Shown: positions 21,910-44,829, numbered from the stretch's first letter. The stretch is 64,000 nucleotides of DNA from Ashinkailepas kermadecensis (GCA_034440615.1 JAOTOM010005136.1:316001-380000), one strand, 5' to 3'. A program made the numbers and translations. The notes: generated by a model from the letters alone, not told the origin.

Positions 21910-23890
21910 TCAACGCCTGCAGTGACAGGATTATAGCAGTGTCTGCCAGGACTCCGGTCCTGCCAGACTCAGCGTCTGCATTTACAGGACTACAGCAGTG
22001 TCCGCCAGCTGAGGGACTCCGGTCCTGTCAGACTCAGCGTCCACAGTGACACAGTGACAGGACTACAGCAGTGTCCGCCAGCTGAGGGACTCCGGTACTG
22101 TCAGACTCAGCGTCCACAGTGACACAGTGACAGGACTACAGCAGTGTCCGCCAGCTGAGGGACTCCGGTACTGTCAGACTCAGCGTCCACAGTGACACAG
22201 TGACAGGACTACAGCAGTGTCCGCCAGCTGAGGGACTCCGGTACTGTCAGGCCCAGCGTCCACAGTGACACAGTGACAGGACTATAGCAGTGTCCGCCAG
22301 ATGAGGGACTCCGGTACTGTCAGGCCCAGCGTCCACAGTGACACAGTGACAGGACTACAGCAGTGTCCGCCAGCTGAGGGACTCCGGTACTGTCAGACTC
22401 AGCGTCCACAGTGACATAATGACAGGACTATAGCAGTGTCCGCCAGATGAGGGACTCCGGTACTGTCAGGCTCAGTGTCCACAGTGACACAGTGACAGGA
22501 CTACAGCAGTGTCCGCCAGCTGAGGGACTCCGGTATTGTCAGACTCAGCGTCCACAGTGACACAGTGACAGGACTACAGCATTGTCCGCCAGCTAAGGGA
22601 CTCCGGTACTGTCAGACTCAGCGTCCACAGTGACACAGTGACAGGACTACAGCAGTGTCCGCCAGCTGAGGGACTCCGGTACTGTCAGGCTCAGCGTCCA
22701 CAGTAACACAGTGACAGGACTACAACAGTGTCCGCCAGCTGAGGGACTCCGGTACTGTCAGGCCCAGCGTCCACAGTGACACAGTGACAGGACTACAGCA
22801 GTGTCCGCCAGCTGAGGGACTCCGGTACTGTCAGGCTCAGCGTCCACAGTGACACAGTGACAGGACTACAGCAGTGTCCGCCAGCTGAGGGACTCCGGTC
22901 CTGTCAGACTCAGCGTCCACAGTGACACAATGACAGGACTACAGCAGTGTCCACCAGCTGAGGGACTCCGGTATTGTCAGACTCAGCGTCCACAGTGACA
23001 CAGTGACAGGACTATAGCAATGTCCGCCAGCTGAGGGACTCCGGTACTGTCAGGCCCAGCGTCCACAGTGACACAGTGACAGGACTACAGCATTGTCCGC
23101 CAGCTAAGGGACTCCGGTACTGTCAGACTCAGCGTCCACAATGACACAGTGACAGGACTACAGCAGTGTCCACCAGCTGAAGGACTCCGGTATTGTCAGA
23201 CTCAGCGTCCACAGTGACACAGTGACAGGACTATAGCGGTGTCCGCCAGCTGAGGGACTCCGGTACTGTCAGACTCAGCGTCCACAGTGACACAGTGACA
23301 GGACTACAGCAGTGTCCACCAGCTGAGGGACTCCGGTACTGTCAGGCTCAGCGTCCACAGTGACACAGTGACAGGACTATAGCAATGTCCGCCAGCTGAG
23401 GGACTCCGGTATTGTCAGACTCAGCGTCCACAGTGACACAGTGACAGGACAATAGCAGTGTCCGCCAGCTGAGGGACTCCGGTACTGTCAGGCCCAGCGT
23501 CCACAGTGACACAATGACAGGACTACAGCAGTGTCCGCCAGCTGAGGGACTCCGGTGCTGTCAGGCTCAGCGTCCACAGTGACACAGTGACATGACTACA
23601 ACAGTGTCCGCCAGCTGAGGGACTCCGGTATTGTCAGACTCAGCGTCCACAGTGACACAGTGACAGGACTATAGCAGTGTCCGCCAGCTGAGGGACTCCG
23701 GTACTGTCAGGCCCAGCGTCCACAGTGACACAGTGACAGGACTACAGCAGTGTCCGCCAGCTGAGGGACTCCGGTACTGTCAGGCTCAGCGTCCACAGTG
23801 ACACAGTGACAGGACTACAGCAGTGTCCGCCAGCTGAGGGACTCAGTCAGGCTCAGCGCCTGCAGTGACCGGACCACAGTAGTCCCAGCC
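21910..23890. repeat. 73-bp minisatellite, about 27 units, with 219-bp higher-order pattern
   Basis: The unit begins gtgtccgccagctgaggg. Unit starts run from 21998 to 23823 at exact 73-bp spacing (25 intervals with no net indel), preceded by one shorter unit at 21939. Variants (tattg versus tactg, ggcccagc versus gactcagc) recur every third unit in the right half. Confidence 0.95.
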
Positions 23891-24602
23891 AACTCAGGCG
23901 CCGCCCCGGGCAGGGTCACAGGTAGGAATGCGGTGTCAAGTTGGTTGAGAGGGTCACATGTGTGCGATGCCAACTGAGGTAGCTGGAGATGGATGCTTCC
24001 AATGGTGATGTAGCCGTCGGGAATTCTGACACTCATAATAGATGTGATGAAAGACGGTGCGTTTCTATTTATGGATTGGAATGAGAACGTGCTTCGATGC
24101 CAGCCAACAAGTTCACTTCCCCGCACACAAGTCATCAATGCTCACTTGTTGTCGATGGTTCTGCTTGGTGCGACTGGTTCACAAATCACATTGCAGAAGC
24201 CCGCATCAGAACGCGTGGACTGGGAACAACGGACGGCGGACTGGCCGCGAGTACGTTGCTGGTACGGTGATCAAGTGGGCCTGGAACACGGCCGTGGGAA
24301 ACACTCACTGGTGCGTTTGTCCGTGACGCCCCGGCAAAACGGCGCGTGGATCATGGATCGATGCATCGGCCCACTGCCGCTGTGGAAGCGTGATCCGATA
24401 TGGGTCAACTGGGCCCGGTCATATCGGACACATGTGACCTGGTGATGATGTTCCGTTAGACGGTGACGCTTCAGCATATGGGCGACGGAGCTTGCTTAGA
24501 TGTTTCTTGTTTGATGACAGTCTCGCTTAGAGATTGCGACTCAGAAGCGCAAGCATTCAACTTTCAGCAATCCAAATTCACGGGAAGTTCTACCAAATGT
24601 TG

Positions 24603-25010
24603 ATGACTGGGCTGAAGAAAGGTCGCGAGCTACGCTACTCGGTCGGTGTGCTGATGACTGGGCAGAAGAAAGATCGCGAGCGACGTTACTCGGTCGGTGT
24701 GCTGATGACTGGGCTGAAGAAAGGTCGCGAGCTACGCTACTCGGTCGGTGTGCTGATGACTGGGCAGAAGAAAGATCGCGAGCGACGTTACTCGGTCGGT
24801 GTGCTGATGACTGGGCTGAAGAAAGGTCGCGAGCGACGTTACTCGGTCGGTGTGCTGATGACTGGGCTGAAGAAAGATCGCGAGCGACGTTACTCGGTCG
24901 GTGTGCTGATGACTGGGCTGAAGAAAGATCGCGAGCGACGTTACTCGGTCGGTGTGCTGATGACTGGGCTGAAGAATGATCGCGAGCGACGTTACTCGGT
25001 CGGCAGGCGC
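24603..25010. repeat. 51-bp minisatellite, 8 units, open as 17-residue repeats
   Basis: Units start at 24603, 24654, 24705, 24756, 24807, 24858, 24909 and 24960. They read MTGLKKGRERRYSVGVL on the plus strand and remain open on the minus strand too. Units 1-2 and 3-4 form a duplicated pair. An ATG lies at 24597 and the frame runs to 25061. Coding status is unknown. Confidence 0.9.
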
Positions 25011-25088
25011 TGTGAGGCTCCCCATATGAGCCTTCCAGAGAGTGTTCTGGTCAGACCATAACCCTGATCAGCCGATCACCGGTGCTGT

Positions 25089-25349
25089 GTGGGTCGGGCC
25101 GCGCAAGGCGACCCTGTCCGGTCAGGTCACTCGTCCGGTATGGTGTGGACGGGGCTGCGCGAGGAGGGCCTCTCCAGCCAGATCACTCGTCAGTTGTTCT
25201 GTAGATCGGCCCACATAAGGCGACCCTGTCCGGTCAGGTCACTCGTCCGGTATGGTGTGGACGGGGCTGCGCGAGGAGGGCCTCTCCAGCCAGATCACTC
25301 GTCAGTTGTTCTGTAGATCGGCCACATAAGGCGACCCTGTCCGGTCGGC

Positions 25350-25370
<21 letters not shown>
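25089..25370. repeat. 111-112 bp tandem repeat overlapping the FAS1 terminal exon
   Basis: The landmark aaggcgaccctgtccgg recurs at about 25105, 25217 and 25328. The unit includes ggtatggtgtggacgggg, which at 25361 is the sequence encoding the last residues of the FAS1 protein. Confidence 0.85.
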
Positions 25371-35997
<10,627 letters not shown>

Positions 35998-36230
35998 CTG
36001 AAAGCAAGTGAGGAGCTGGAAATTGTTCTAGCATTATACTGTGTTACGATGCTCGTAATTTTGTTCATGTCTTGCGGTATTTCGAAAGGGAGAGAAGGGA
36101 GGAAATGCATCAATTGCAAGAGTTCTACAAATGTGAGGTTCGGTAAAACAAATATGGTTTGTATGCGTGACGAGTAACCCACATAATAGCTTCTCGTATA
36201 TGCAAGGCAGTGGGCTCACCCGGGCTCCTC

Positions 36231-36386
36231 GAGTGGTCTAGGGGTAACATGCTCGTCTCACAATCGAAAGGTTGTGGGTTCGAGTCTCACCTGTCGCTAC
36301 TCTTCGCCCGCGACCAATCGGCGTGAGAGATTGGCGACGCTACATGACTCAACGGTCGACGCGTCGTAAAAACCAATAACCAATAA
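36231..36386 (+). mobile_element. tRNA-headed SINE, subfamily 1, copy B
   Basis: Nearly identical to copy A, with an intact B box ggttcgagtct and A box tggtctagggg. The target duplication ccgggctcctc is present at 36220-36230 and 36387-36397. It lies just upstream of the first visible FAS1 exon, antisense to that gene. Confidence 0.87.
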
Positions 36387-36397
36387 CCGGGCTCCTC

Positions 36398-37173
36398 AGT
36401 TGCTTGCAGTCAGGAGCAACAGTAGCACAAACACATGCATTGTGCTCGTATTGCAAAGGCAGTAACACTGACATGCACATTGTGCTGTATCGACGATGGC
36501 ACTGACACCGAGTCTGAGAGACGATATACGATGCACAGAGCAACAGATCATCTGTACGCCGCCGGTAAGGCGGAAATTCGGCAGACCTGCTACGACACGG
36601 CTACTTCACGCACATCTCAGCGCTGTAGTGTCAAGTCCGTGCATAAGCGTCAGAAAAAAAAACAGTAGCATGGCTCCGGTGCGTAGGGAACGGATCTGTC
36701 GGGTCCGGGTGGGACACCGCCGACGGCTGGGATCCGGTCAGGAGGCGTCCGCTCGAGCCGACAATTAACGGCGCGGCCAACAGGAGGCTCGGTGCGCACC
36801 GTTCTCGTGCGGGCGCCGGGCGACGCGACGGTGCGCGTCGCAGCGTCGAGAGCCGAGCCGGTCCGTTACGTCGCCGGCGCTCCGGCAGGCATCTCCGCCG
36901 GCGGAAGTGCCGTCCGTGGTTCCGGAGGCCGGCCGCGAGACTGCCGGAGGCTGGTCAGGGGCTCGCGGGCCACAACTGGGCGCACAGATCGCGGGATCTG
37001 TCGGTGGATCGGGAGATATGGACTCGAAGTTGTGGGCTGGAAACTGAGCAGGCCGGATGCTGTTCTGCTGCAGCGTGGTTTAGCTGTCCCTTGGGAGTCG
37101 GCTGTACAATACAGTATACACGCACAATGCACGTGTTAGTGAGCGGAAATCAAACACAGAGGAAACATAGGAT
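36398..37173. promoter_or_regulatory. CpG-rich island upstream of the visible FAS1 exons
   Basis: 36660-37040 is strongly GC- and CpG-rich in otherwise AT-rich DNA and lies 0.7-1.0 kb upstream of the first visible FAS1 exon on the minus strand. It could hold the promoter and first exon. No start exon could be proved. Confidence 0.3.
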
Positions 37174-37803
37174 ATGGTCTGGCGGTGTGTGGAAGACAAG
37201 CTACATTCCCATCATCATTCTCAATGCGTTTTTACATTATTATCAGACAGCTTACTCATGCCAGTCACAACTCAAATTTATGAGCCCATGTATCAGATGA
37301 CAGGCCTTAATCGGAGTCAAGGCCGGTTGAAGAAGCGGAATGATGCCGAGTGCGTCGACTTTGAACACTTCATGGTGTCTCATTCGATATGCGATACAAC
37401 GTTATCTCGGAATGAAAACCTACATTGCATGTGTATAGTTCGTTATAAAGCTTTATGCACACAGCATGTCTTACGACATATATATAATGTTATGTATTTC
37501 CCAAATAATCCTTCATCCCTAGCACAAACTAGAACGATTTCTGGGACATTGAGAACCACATTCATATATTGTACGTATAGGCATACAACAGAGAAAGCCG
37601 CCCCAGTAACATTTGGAAGTGAGCCAACTTGCAATAGGCGCCCTAGCCAAGCTCGTCCGCACACATTGCAAAATATATCAAGTTTACCAATGGAGGAAAA
37701 ATTAATTTCGGTGCAGTTTCTCAAGCTCCTCAGGCAAACGTGGTTCTGGCGAAGTCCTAAATCGCAAAGTGGATTACTCAGTGCACCCGTCCACAGCACA
37801 TAA
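37174..37803 (+). other. Unassigned 209-codon ORF
   Basis: The ATG-started frame runs 209 codons in moderately AT-rich DNA. The composition (many His, Thr, Cys) is not protein-family-like and its end runs into a 35-bp tandem array. No domain is recognised. Chance is a likely explanation. Confidence 0.12.
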
Positions 37804-37975
37804 TTGGTCACCCAGTACATCCGTCCCAGCACATAATTGGTTATTCAGGACATCCGTCCCGAGCACAGAACTGGTCACTCGGCACATCCGCCCCGGGAAC
37901 AGAATTGGTCTCCCAGTGCATCCGTCCCGAGCACAGAACTGGTCACTCGGCACATCCGTACCCGCTTGGCAACAG
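37790..37975. repeat. ~35-bp minisatellite, about 5 units
   Basis: Units contain acatccgtcccgagcacaga and actggtcac with alternating variants (ataattggt, agaattggt). Confidence 0.85.
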
Positions 37976-39099
37976 AGTAAGACTTCCTCTAAGGCTTTGA
38001 CATTGTGGCATATTCCCAATTATAATTGCACTCTAGTGATTCTGCGTAAAGGGGAAATATGAAACAATGCTTAGTAAACACACCTATTAAATGTGTAGCA
38101 TTTTAAAGAAGGTATATTAAGTCTACATCAGCTTCAATGGTCGAAATGGAATGGATTCATGGTCCGATGGTCGAAACCACTCCGCCAAGACCCGGAACAT
38201 AAGCATGGGTAAACTGGTATGGCATGGCCGGCATATCTTCGCGTGTGAATGGAACATGTTGGCAATGCAATAACAGTAACAATGATCCGCTATCGCTCAT
38301 GGTTATCCGCTGCTTTCACACGTTCCACTATAAGCATGCATAAAACGCGCGGTTGCATGAGTAACCAAAGATCTGCTCTCACAGATAAATTATCATTGTT
38401 TATGGCTGTCATGATGAGCTGCCTTTGTCAGGAATATTCATGCGCTCAAGCTGGAGCTACGCGTATCTATTCAGACGACACACATACACAGTAGGAATTT
38501 AGCTATGCGGGCGAAATAAGCCTCACGAAAATGGGGTTGGCCCAGAAATTGGTCATGAGTGAGGCCCAGCACAGCACGATGCGACCTCACTTCGTGGGTA
38601 TACTGTGGAACCTTTGCACGACCGGAGGGATCGGCAAAGTACATTGTACCTCCATTTTCCTTCCCGGAAAAAGTTATTGCACACACAGATTGTCTATGGT
38701 TCCAAGTGTATTCGTGAGTAATCGTGTACTCCGCCAGGGAGACAAACAACGAGTAATTGATTCCAACTTATTGGGAAAATCCCACACACGGAGCGAAGGC
38801 TATTCAAATATGTCACTTTTCGCCAAGTTCCAAGACGGTCCACAGCAGATCATGGCGCGGTGACCACCCCTCCCCCTCCTCCCCCACATGCATCAGCCAC
38901 AATATGGAAGCATCACTGGTGGCCATAATCCCCCCTTAAACATGCTTCATTCATCTCCCGCTTTGATTTAGCGTGCCATCTAACGCACCAGGAACAGAAA
39001 CGTTGCAACTTTCCAACAGAGGCTACGAGTAGTGGCAGGACGCTTCTGTGGCAGGACGGGAGAGCACCCTTTCGACAGGTTGCCACCAAATGAGGCACC

Positions 39100-39420
39100 A
39101 GAGTTGGTTGCGTGGTGACCGCGACCACGTCACCAGTGGCTGGCCCCGTCAGCGTAGCCATTGTGGTGTAGGTCTGACCATGTCACCAGTGTTGTACCAG
39201 TCGTCTGACCGTGTCACCACCGTGTCACCACCGTGCCACCCAACCCTCTGGCCGTGTAACCAGTGTGATGTAGCTGCCTCTGGTCATGTCACCAGTGTTA
39301 TATTAGCCGTCTGACAGTGCCACCATCGCACCCAGCCCCCTGGCCGTGTCACCATCGTAGCATCCAATCTCTATGTTCGTATGAGGTAGCCCTGGCCATG
39401 TCACCAGAGCGGTGCCTGGC
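39100..39420. repeat. Degenerate repeats around gtcaccagtg
   Basis: The words tgtcaccagtgt, gtgtcaccac and ggccgtgtcacc recur at irregular 20-45 bp spacing. It is an old or irregular array directly adjoining the next one. Confidence 0.6.
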
Positions 39421-39439
39421 AGGCGCTCTGGTGACACAC

Positions 39440-40015
39440 CAGCCGACCATCTGCCGCGACCTGCTGTAAGAGGGCCAGCCTCATTACCGCATCTGATGCC
39501 GCTGCCGTCACCTGTCCGTCTCCCGGCCTCATCAACGCATCTGATGCCGCTGCCGACACCGGGCCGTCTCCCGGCCAGCACGCCGTCCCATCACCGCATC
39601 TAGTGCCGCTGCCGTCACCGGTCCGTCTCCCGGCTAGCACGCCGTCCCTTCATCGCATCTGATGATGCTTCTGTTTCCCGGCTAGCACGCCGGCCTCACC
39701 AACGCATCTGATACGCTGCCGTCACCGGGCCGTCTCCCGACCAGCACGCCAGCCTCATCACCGCATCTGATGACGCTGCCGTCACCGGGCCGTCTCCCGG
39801 CTAGCACGCCGTCCCTTCATCGCATCTGATACGCTGCCAGCACGCCGGCCAGCACACCGGCCTCACCAACGCATCTGATGCCGCTGCCGTCACCGGTCCG
39901 TCTCCCGGCCTCATCACCGCATCTGATGCCGCTGCCGTCACCGGTCCGTCTCCCGGCCTCATCACGGCATCTGATGCCGCTGCCGTCACCGGTCCGTCTC
40001 CCGGCCAGCACGCCG
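39440..40015. repeat. 48-bp minisatellite with longer interspersed units
   Basis: The core gcatctgatgccgctgccgt recurs at 39871, 39919 and 39967 at exact 48-bp spacing. Further left, units are lengthened by agcacgccg-type inserts. The 48-bp spacing keeps a 16-residue minus-strand reading (for example GDGPVTAAASDAVMRP), but there is no other sign of coding. Confidence 0.88.
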
Positions 40016-40029
40016 CCGCCAGAGTGACG

Positions 40030-41900
40030 CGACGCCGTCCGTTGGCCGGTGATAATGGTCCGTGGCCGCGTGCTCCACGACCAGATGGCCGGCAGATATG
40101 ACGTGATTATCGCATCTCAATCAGACTCCTCGGGCAGCGCCGGCCAGTAGGTAGGTCAGTAATGGCTGCTGATGCGTCAGAGGGGATGAGTGGTGGCTTT
40201 TCAGCGCGCTGGTCTGCACAGTGATCGCGATTTGTCGCCAAAACTGCGTCAGCTGCTGAACCGTTGTAAGTAGATGGAAAATCGGCAATTTCGTGGAACT
40301 GGAAAATAAAATTGAACGATCACGCTGGGATATTGCTGACCGAGGTATTTAATTATTCTGAATTGTACCGGATGAGCGTGGCGTTTCACACCGTGCCAGA
40401 ATCTCCCACTTTTCTCGGCGCAGGCGGTCAATTCAGCCTGGCGGGTGAGTCATGTCTATTGCAGCTGTATGTGGATGATATCGGCATCTGTATCAAGCGT
40501 AACCCTCACACGGGATTTTGTCATGTTCTCCAGTGCAGGGAAGAGGGAGGGCTGTGATACTCTGGCATGTTCAACCGGAGCGTGCTAGCGACATGGAATA
40601 AAAACTAGCGCATTGCTCGTGACGAGATTTCGCGAATGCTATCGATTTGAAAACCTGAGGTTACCGATTAATATTCTAGGTTAGTTCAAAGGACAATTTC
40701 TATAGAAAATGGAGAGTTTTCACGTTTATTGGTTTTCCTGCGAACATAATAATCGATAAGCAATTAAAACATTCAGCAGAATATTTGTACGATGCTAACG
40801 ATGTGCGAATAATCACATCTCGATCCATAGGTCAAGAGTGAGGTGAAATCGAAGCGTTGATCTTCTTTCGGAATCTTCTTGAAACGTGCCGTCAACACCA
40901 TTTGCTCAAGTCTGGGGGAAAATTGGCCGTCATGCTCAATCTCAGTCCTCAACTTAAGTGCAGAGTATCTTCCAAGCAGGTGGAAATCAGCTGAGACCAA
41001 ATTAGGTCAATCAACTTCAACGACCATAAAAGGCCATTAACAGGTTAATCAAGCAGGTTAATCAAGCTATCCATCATTGAGCTATTAAAGCATTGGCCAT
41101 TGGAAGGTAATAGGTGAGATTAATTGCTGATAATTCGCGATTTTCGCGAAAAGCGGCTTGACATGTTCCCATCTATGATGTCACAGATCAGTGACCTGAC
41201 CTGACCACTTCAAATGTTGCATGTCAAGGTTGACAAAATGCGTCTCATCAGTGGTGTATTGGCGCGCTAACTCGCGAAGTTTTTCCGCGGTCGTAAAAAA
41301 GAACTGAAGGAAAAGGTGCGAGGTCATCAACCCGATGCACAGCCAAAAGTTAAATGACCACATACCATTTAACAAATGATGCGCTTGAACACCGCAGACG
41401 TTTGTCATGCAATAGTGAGCGGTGTAATTGGACCGGTTCTGAAAGCGCAGTCAGCGATTCTCGAAAGCCGGTTTAACTAGTAATAGCTCGGCCTTATAGA
41501 TCGGTGGAGTGGATGGATCAGATGGTCGTTTTCACTAAGCATTGTCCTGATCATTGGATCAAGCTTGAGATCGGTGATCAGTAACGGCGAGGGCGTTACT
41601 GTCAGGCCTTCGATTGCCAGGTTAGGAATCATCCGCCTGCTGGTAGTGGTTATAATGGTAAGCATGGCCAACGGGAAATGTAGACGAGAGGGGACGTACG
41701 AGTTCAATCCCTACATGGGTAAATATCGAAGAGAAAAGCATGCAATGGTTAGAAGCACAAACTGGCGCATTTTTACCATCGAATTAGTGCCAACCACGCA
41801 CCGATTTTATCGCACTATGTGGCATATGTCTATGTCGATATGTCACACATATGTCACATGTGCATATGTCACATATGTCGGTATATGTCACGCATGCATG
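40030..41900. other. Unassigned region
   Basis: No gene-like frame. Some aggtca and gacctgacctgacc repeats near 41190-41210, and catatgtcacatatg-type palindromic words near 41830-41880. Confidence 0.35.
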
Positions 41901-42051
41901 ACGGCTCCGGATACCAACCAGAGCACGATGGAGCGGTTCAGATAGAACGATCGCATCAGACACGTGATGTGCAGGTCTTGGGCTCTTCTACGACGCATTC
42001 AACTGGTGAGTCGCCAGCGTCGCCAGCCTTCCCGGATGCGCGCTATGAGCC

Positions 42052-42471
42052 GAACAGTGCGTAACACAGTCCGAGTGGAGGACCGACGGCCGGGTCGAGC
42101 CCGCCGGATGCGACAGCTTTGCGTCAGCCGAGCGCGGCTCGCCGCCACTGCGCCGTGTCGTAAACCGTCCAGCTGCGGCCGCCGGCCAGAGGACGGCCCC
42201 AGACGCGGGCCAGCGGTCCGGCAGCGGCTCCAGATGTGCTGACAGCCACGCGGAACCGGTGGTGGCGCCGCCCGCCGCACTTCCTACCGCACAGTGGCCA
42301 GCCACAAAAAACGCCCGCCACCGAGCGCATCTGGAGGCGCAGCTGGATCGCATGCCGGCCGCAATGGAGGCTGCAGATCGTGCGGTCTCGTATACGCCCT
42401 TCGGAAGGGCCTATGGTCGAGATCGCTACTTGGAGCCGCATGGCGAAGAAAATATATTGCTTGCCTTGTAA
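42052..42471 (+). other. GC-rich open stretch, possible exon
   Basis: A CpG-rich island in AT-rich surroundings stays open for 139 codons on the plus strand. It ends with an ordinary-looking peptide (HLEAQLDRMPAAMEAADRAV, then GRDRYLEPHGEE) before TAA. The minus strand is open as well. No recognised domain and no decisive splice sites. It could equally be a promoter CpG island. Confidence 0.2.
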
Positions 42472-42507
42472 AATTACCTCATCGACGATATTGCAAAGTC
42501 TTCAGTA

Positions 42508-42879
42508 TTGTATTTTTTTGCGTGTCATTCAGTGGGGGTATTTTGGCAGGAACTACGTGATGAGCTAAATCAAGTAATCGCCGAAGATGTGATCATTCAT
42601 TTATACGAAAGAAAAGTGTTGTCTGGGTGCACTAGTTATAAAGACGTCACTCTTGTCGTATTATTAGGACAAGAGTTTATGGTTTGTCAACGTGGCACGG
42701 GGGAATACTTTTGTACACAAACATTCAAAAATCGAGTAATTAAAATCAGAAACATTGAGAAGGCCATGGCTAGAAAAAAAAAACTAAAGAGTAGAACAGC
42801 TCAAAGAAAAATGGGAAGGATTAGGAAATATATGGGTGTGATATCACGCTGTCGGTTGGTTATCTTATATATACTATAA
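42508..42879 (+). other. Unassigned ORF with Lys/Arg-rich end
   Basis: 123 codons with peptide such as FWQELRDELNQVIAEDVIIH and a basic segment MARKKKLKSRTAQRK. It could be a decayed transposon protein or chance. No motif allows a family call. Confidence 0.15.
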
Positions 42880-44037
42880 TATGGTACTATGATACATTCG
42901 AGTTTAGTTTATGCCCAGTAGAGCCGCAAATCATAGCTGTGTGCAATGGCAATGGATGGGTAGGTGGGGGGTTAGGGGTAGGCGATAACACTGAGCTGTA
43001 GGAATTTGACGAACATGTATAGTGCTGTGGGGTGATTAATGATGTGTGACGCGTGATGGAGCGATCTGGTATATGGCAAATATATGGTGAAACAAAACAT
43101 GGAACCGCATTGATGATCATCACGGGCAAAAGAGTTATACTCGCTGCTGTCACCAACCACGGCTCTGAGTAACAGCACGGTTCTAGCACCGAGTGCTGCT
43201 GTCACTGAACACGGCTGAGCAAGTGCACTGTATTAGCACCGAGTGCGGAGACGAAAATTGTTAGTTCTTTTCTCGAAATAATTATCCCTGTAAGCCAACG
43301 AAAAGTCGCGTTTAACTCCTTATCTCATGTCATGCTATTTTTATCCAAACAATTATCTCGTGATGTTCTTCCGACCTTTCAACCAACCTCCGAAGCATTT
43401 TCGGCACAGTTCCACAACGTTATGTTTGTGATTTTCACTCACATACCTGACTATTGAAATGTACTTTCTCGCTCCCCTCATAAACTTTTGATGTGCAGCA
43501 GTCTTACAAATCAGTGCTAAATTCGTGATCGCTGTTGGTTTCGTTGTCGTAGTACATTGCACACGGTCAGAATTTGATATTTCTTTGGGTCGGCGAGCGG
43601 ATCACTGGCGCCGTATCGCCGGATACAGACGTAATATCATTTCAGAACGCCGGGATAGTCCCGAGCACAATAATCGATGGCTGGATTCAGGCGGGCTACC
43701 AAATGCATGCTCAGAGAGGAAAGCCCCCTCCTCCCCGTGAGCATTGTCGGCAAAAGCAACCTTGGGACAAGCAGCGGCTCCGACCCCGCTAGTTTCCCCC
43801 AAACTGGTAACCTCCAGAGGTCATCATCATTTTTCCCAATGCAGGCATTCTTCATTAAAAATTGACTGCATTTCGGGATGCGCAATGCAAGAACCAAACG
43901 AAGCTTTTAACTATTGGAGTTGAATCTTACACACAAGCACTCGCTTCCTGTGTGAAAACGAAACACATTGGAAATCGCATGAAGCACATTCTTCTCGATG
44001 ACAATCATTTCACACATAAAAAACCACAGTTTCCCGG

Positions 44038-44175
44038 TTCTTCTGACACACACAAACACGCATGTACCCATGCATACATACACGCACGAACATGCACACG
44101 CACTTACACACACATACCCAAACGCACGCACACACACACAAACACACAAACACACACACACACACACACCCATAC
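44038..44175. repeat. CA-rich array
   Basis: Imperfect (CA)n with catg and cgca interruptions. A shorter CA array lies at 44718-44757, on the other side of the GC-rich island. Confidence 0.93.
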
Positions 44176-44274
44176 ACACACGTGGCATCAACTCGTTGCA
44201 GGCAAGGCATTTAGTCCTTTCGTGTCACTCTCCCTCACCAGCTGTGACCAGAGCTCCCGGCCTGTCCTCCTCAC

Positions 44275-44470
44275 CTGCACAGCGGCGCCGCTCGCCCCAC
44301 ACAACACGCAGGCCAGCACGACGAGCACGACGGACAGCACCCCGGATCCGACCATCACGGCGAGTAGGGCACCTTCCACCACGAGAGCACGCAGCTTCAC
44401 CAGGCTCCTGCCCCACAGTGCACGGCTGGCCGGTCTGTCGGTGTGCCGAGCTGAGGGTCGGCACGTGCCG
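44275..44470 (-). CDS. Candidate exon with one transmembrane helix, unassigned gene
   Basis: A minus-strand segment of 196 nt is bounded by the acceptor gcgacgcccctcccctag and the donor cag|gtgagg. It encodes 65 residues, including a strongly hydrophobic run (LLAVMVGSGVLSVVLVVLA) followed by Cys-Gly-Ala-rich residues. Entry is phase 2 and exit phase 0. Partner exons were not found. The GC-rich island around it (44220-44700) sits between two CA arrays. The protein family is not recognised. Confidence 0.33.
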
Positions 44471-44829
44471 CTAGGGGAGGGGCGTCGCAGCGGTGTGGAG
44501 CCACCTCACGTTGTCTGCGCCACCGTCAGACGGAGAGTGGCGCCGGCCGGTGGCCACTGTCAGCCGACTGCAGCAGCAGCGAGCCGCGCCGGCCGGAACG
44601 GGCCGAGCGTGCCGCGCGTCGGCGGGGCGTCTGTGTGTGCGCGTGTGGCCACCATTCGTCACAAGGTAGCAGCACTTTGTGACAGCACAGCAGCGATGCT
44701 GGGCATCGCTCAAGCACTCACACACACACACACACGCACATACACACACACACATACGGTATGTACACGGTACGGGTCCTATTTGTGCCGCACCTTTGCT
44801 AGCAGGAGTGTAGGAACGACATAAAAATG

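Noticed and set aside
21910..23890. CRISPR-like array of regular repeats
   Set aside because: The units are contiguous with no unique spacers, and the context is eukaryotic. It is a minisatellite.
23815..24445. Opposed frames of 107 and 133 codons next to the 73-bp array
   Set aside because: Overlapping on opposite strands without start context, splice signals or recognised motifs.
36231..36305. A free-standing tRNA gene (good A and B boxes)
   Set aside because: No cloverleaf-complete acceptor stem is evident. The sequence continues into the SINE 3' domain and is flanked by a target duplication.
36606..36672. Minus-strand signal-peptide-like start (MLLFFFLTLMHGL) as FAS1 first exon
   Set aside because: The Phe run comes from a 9-base T run. 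The only donor that fits in phase needs a poor acceptor inside the large exon, while the strong acceptor at 35998 demands phase 0. Left unassigned.
41988..42441. Minus-strand frames in the 42.0-42.4 kb GC island as a gene
   Set aside because: Competing open frames on both strands, no recognisable motif and no clear splice pair.
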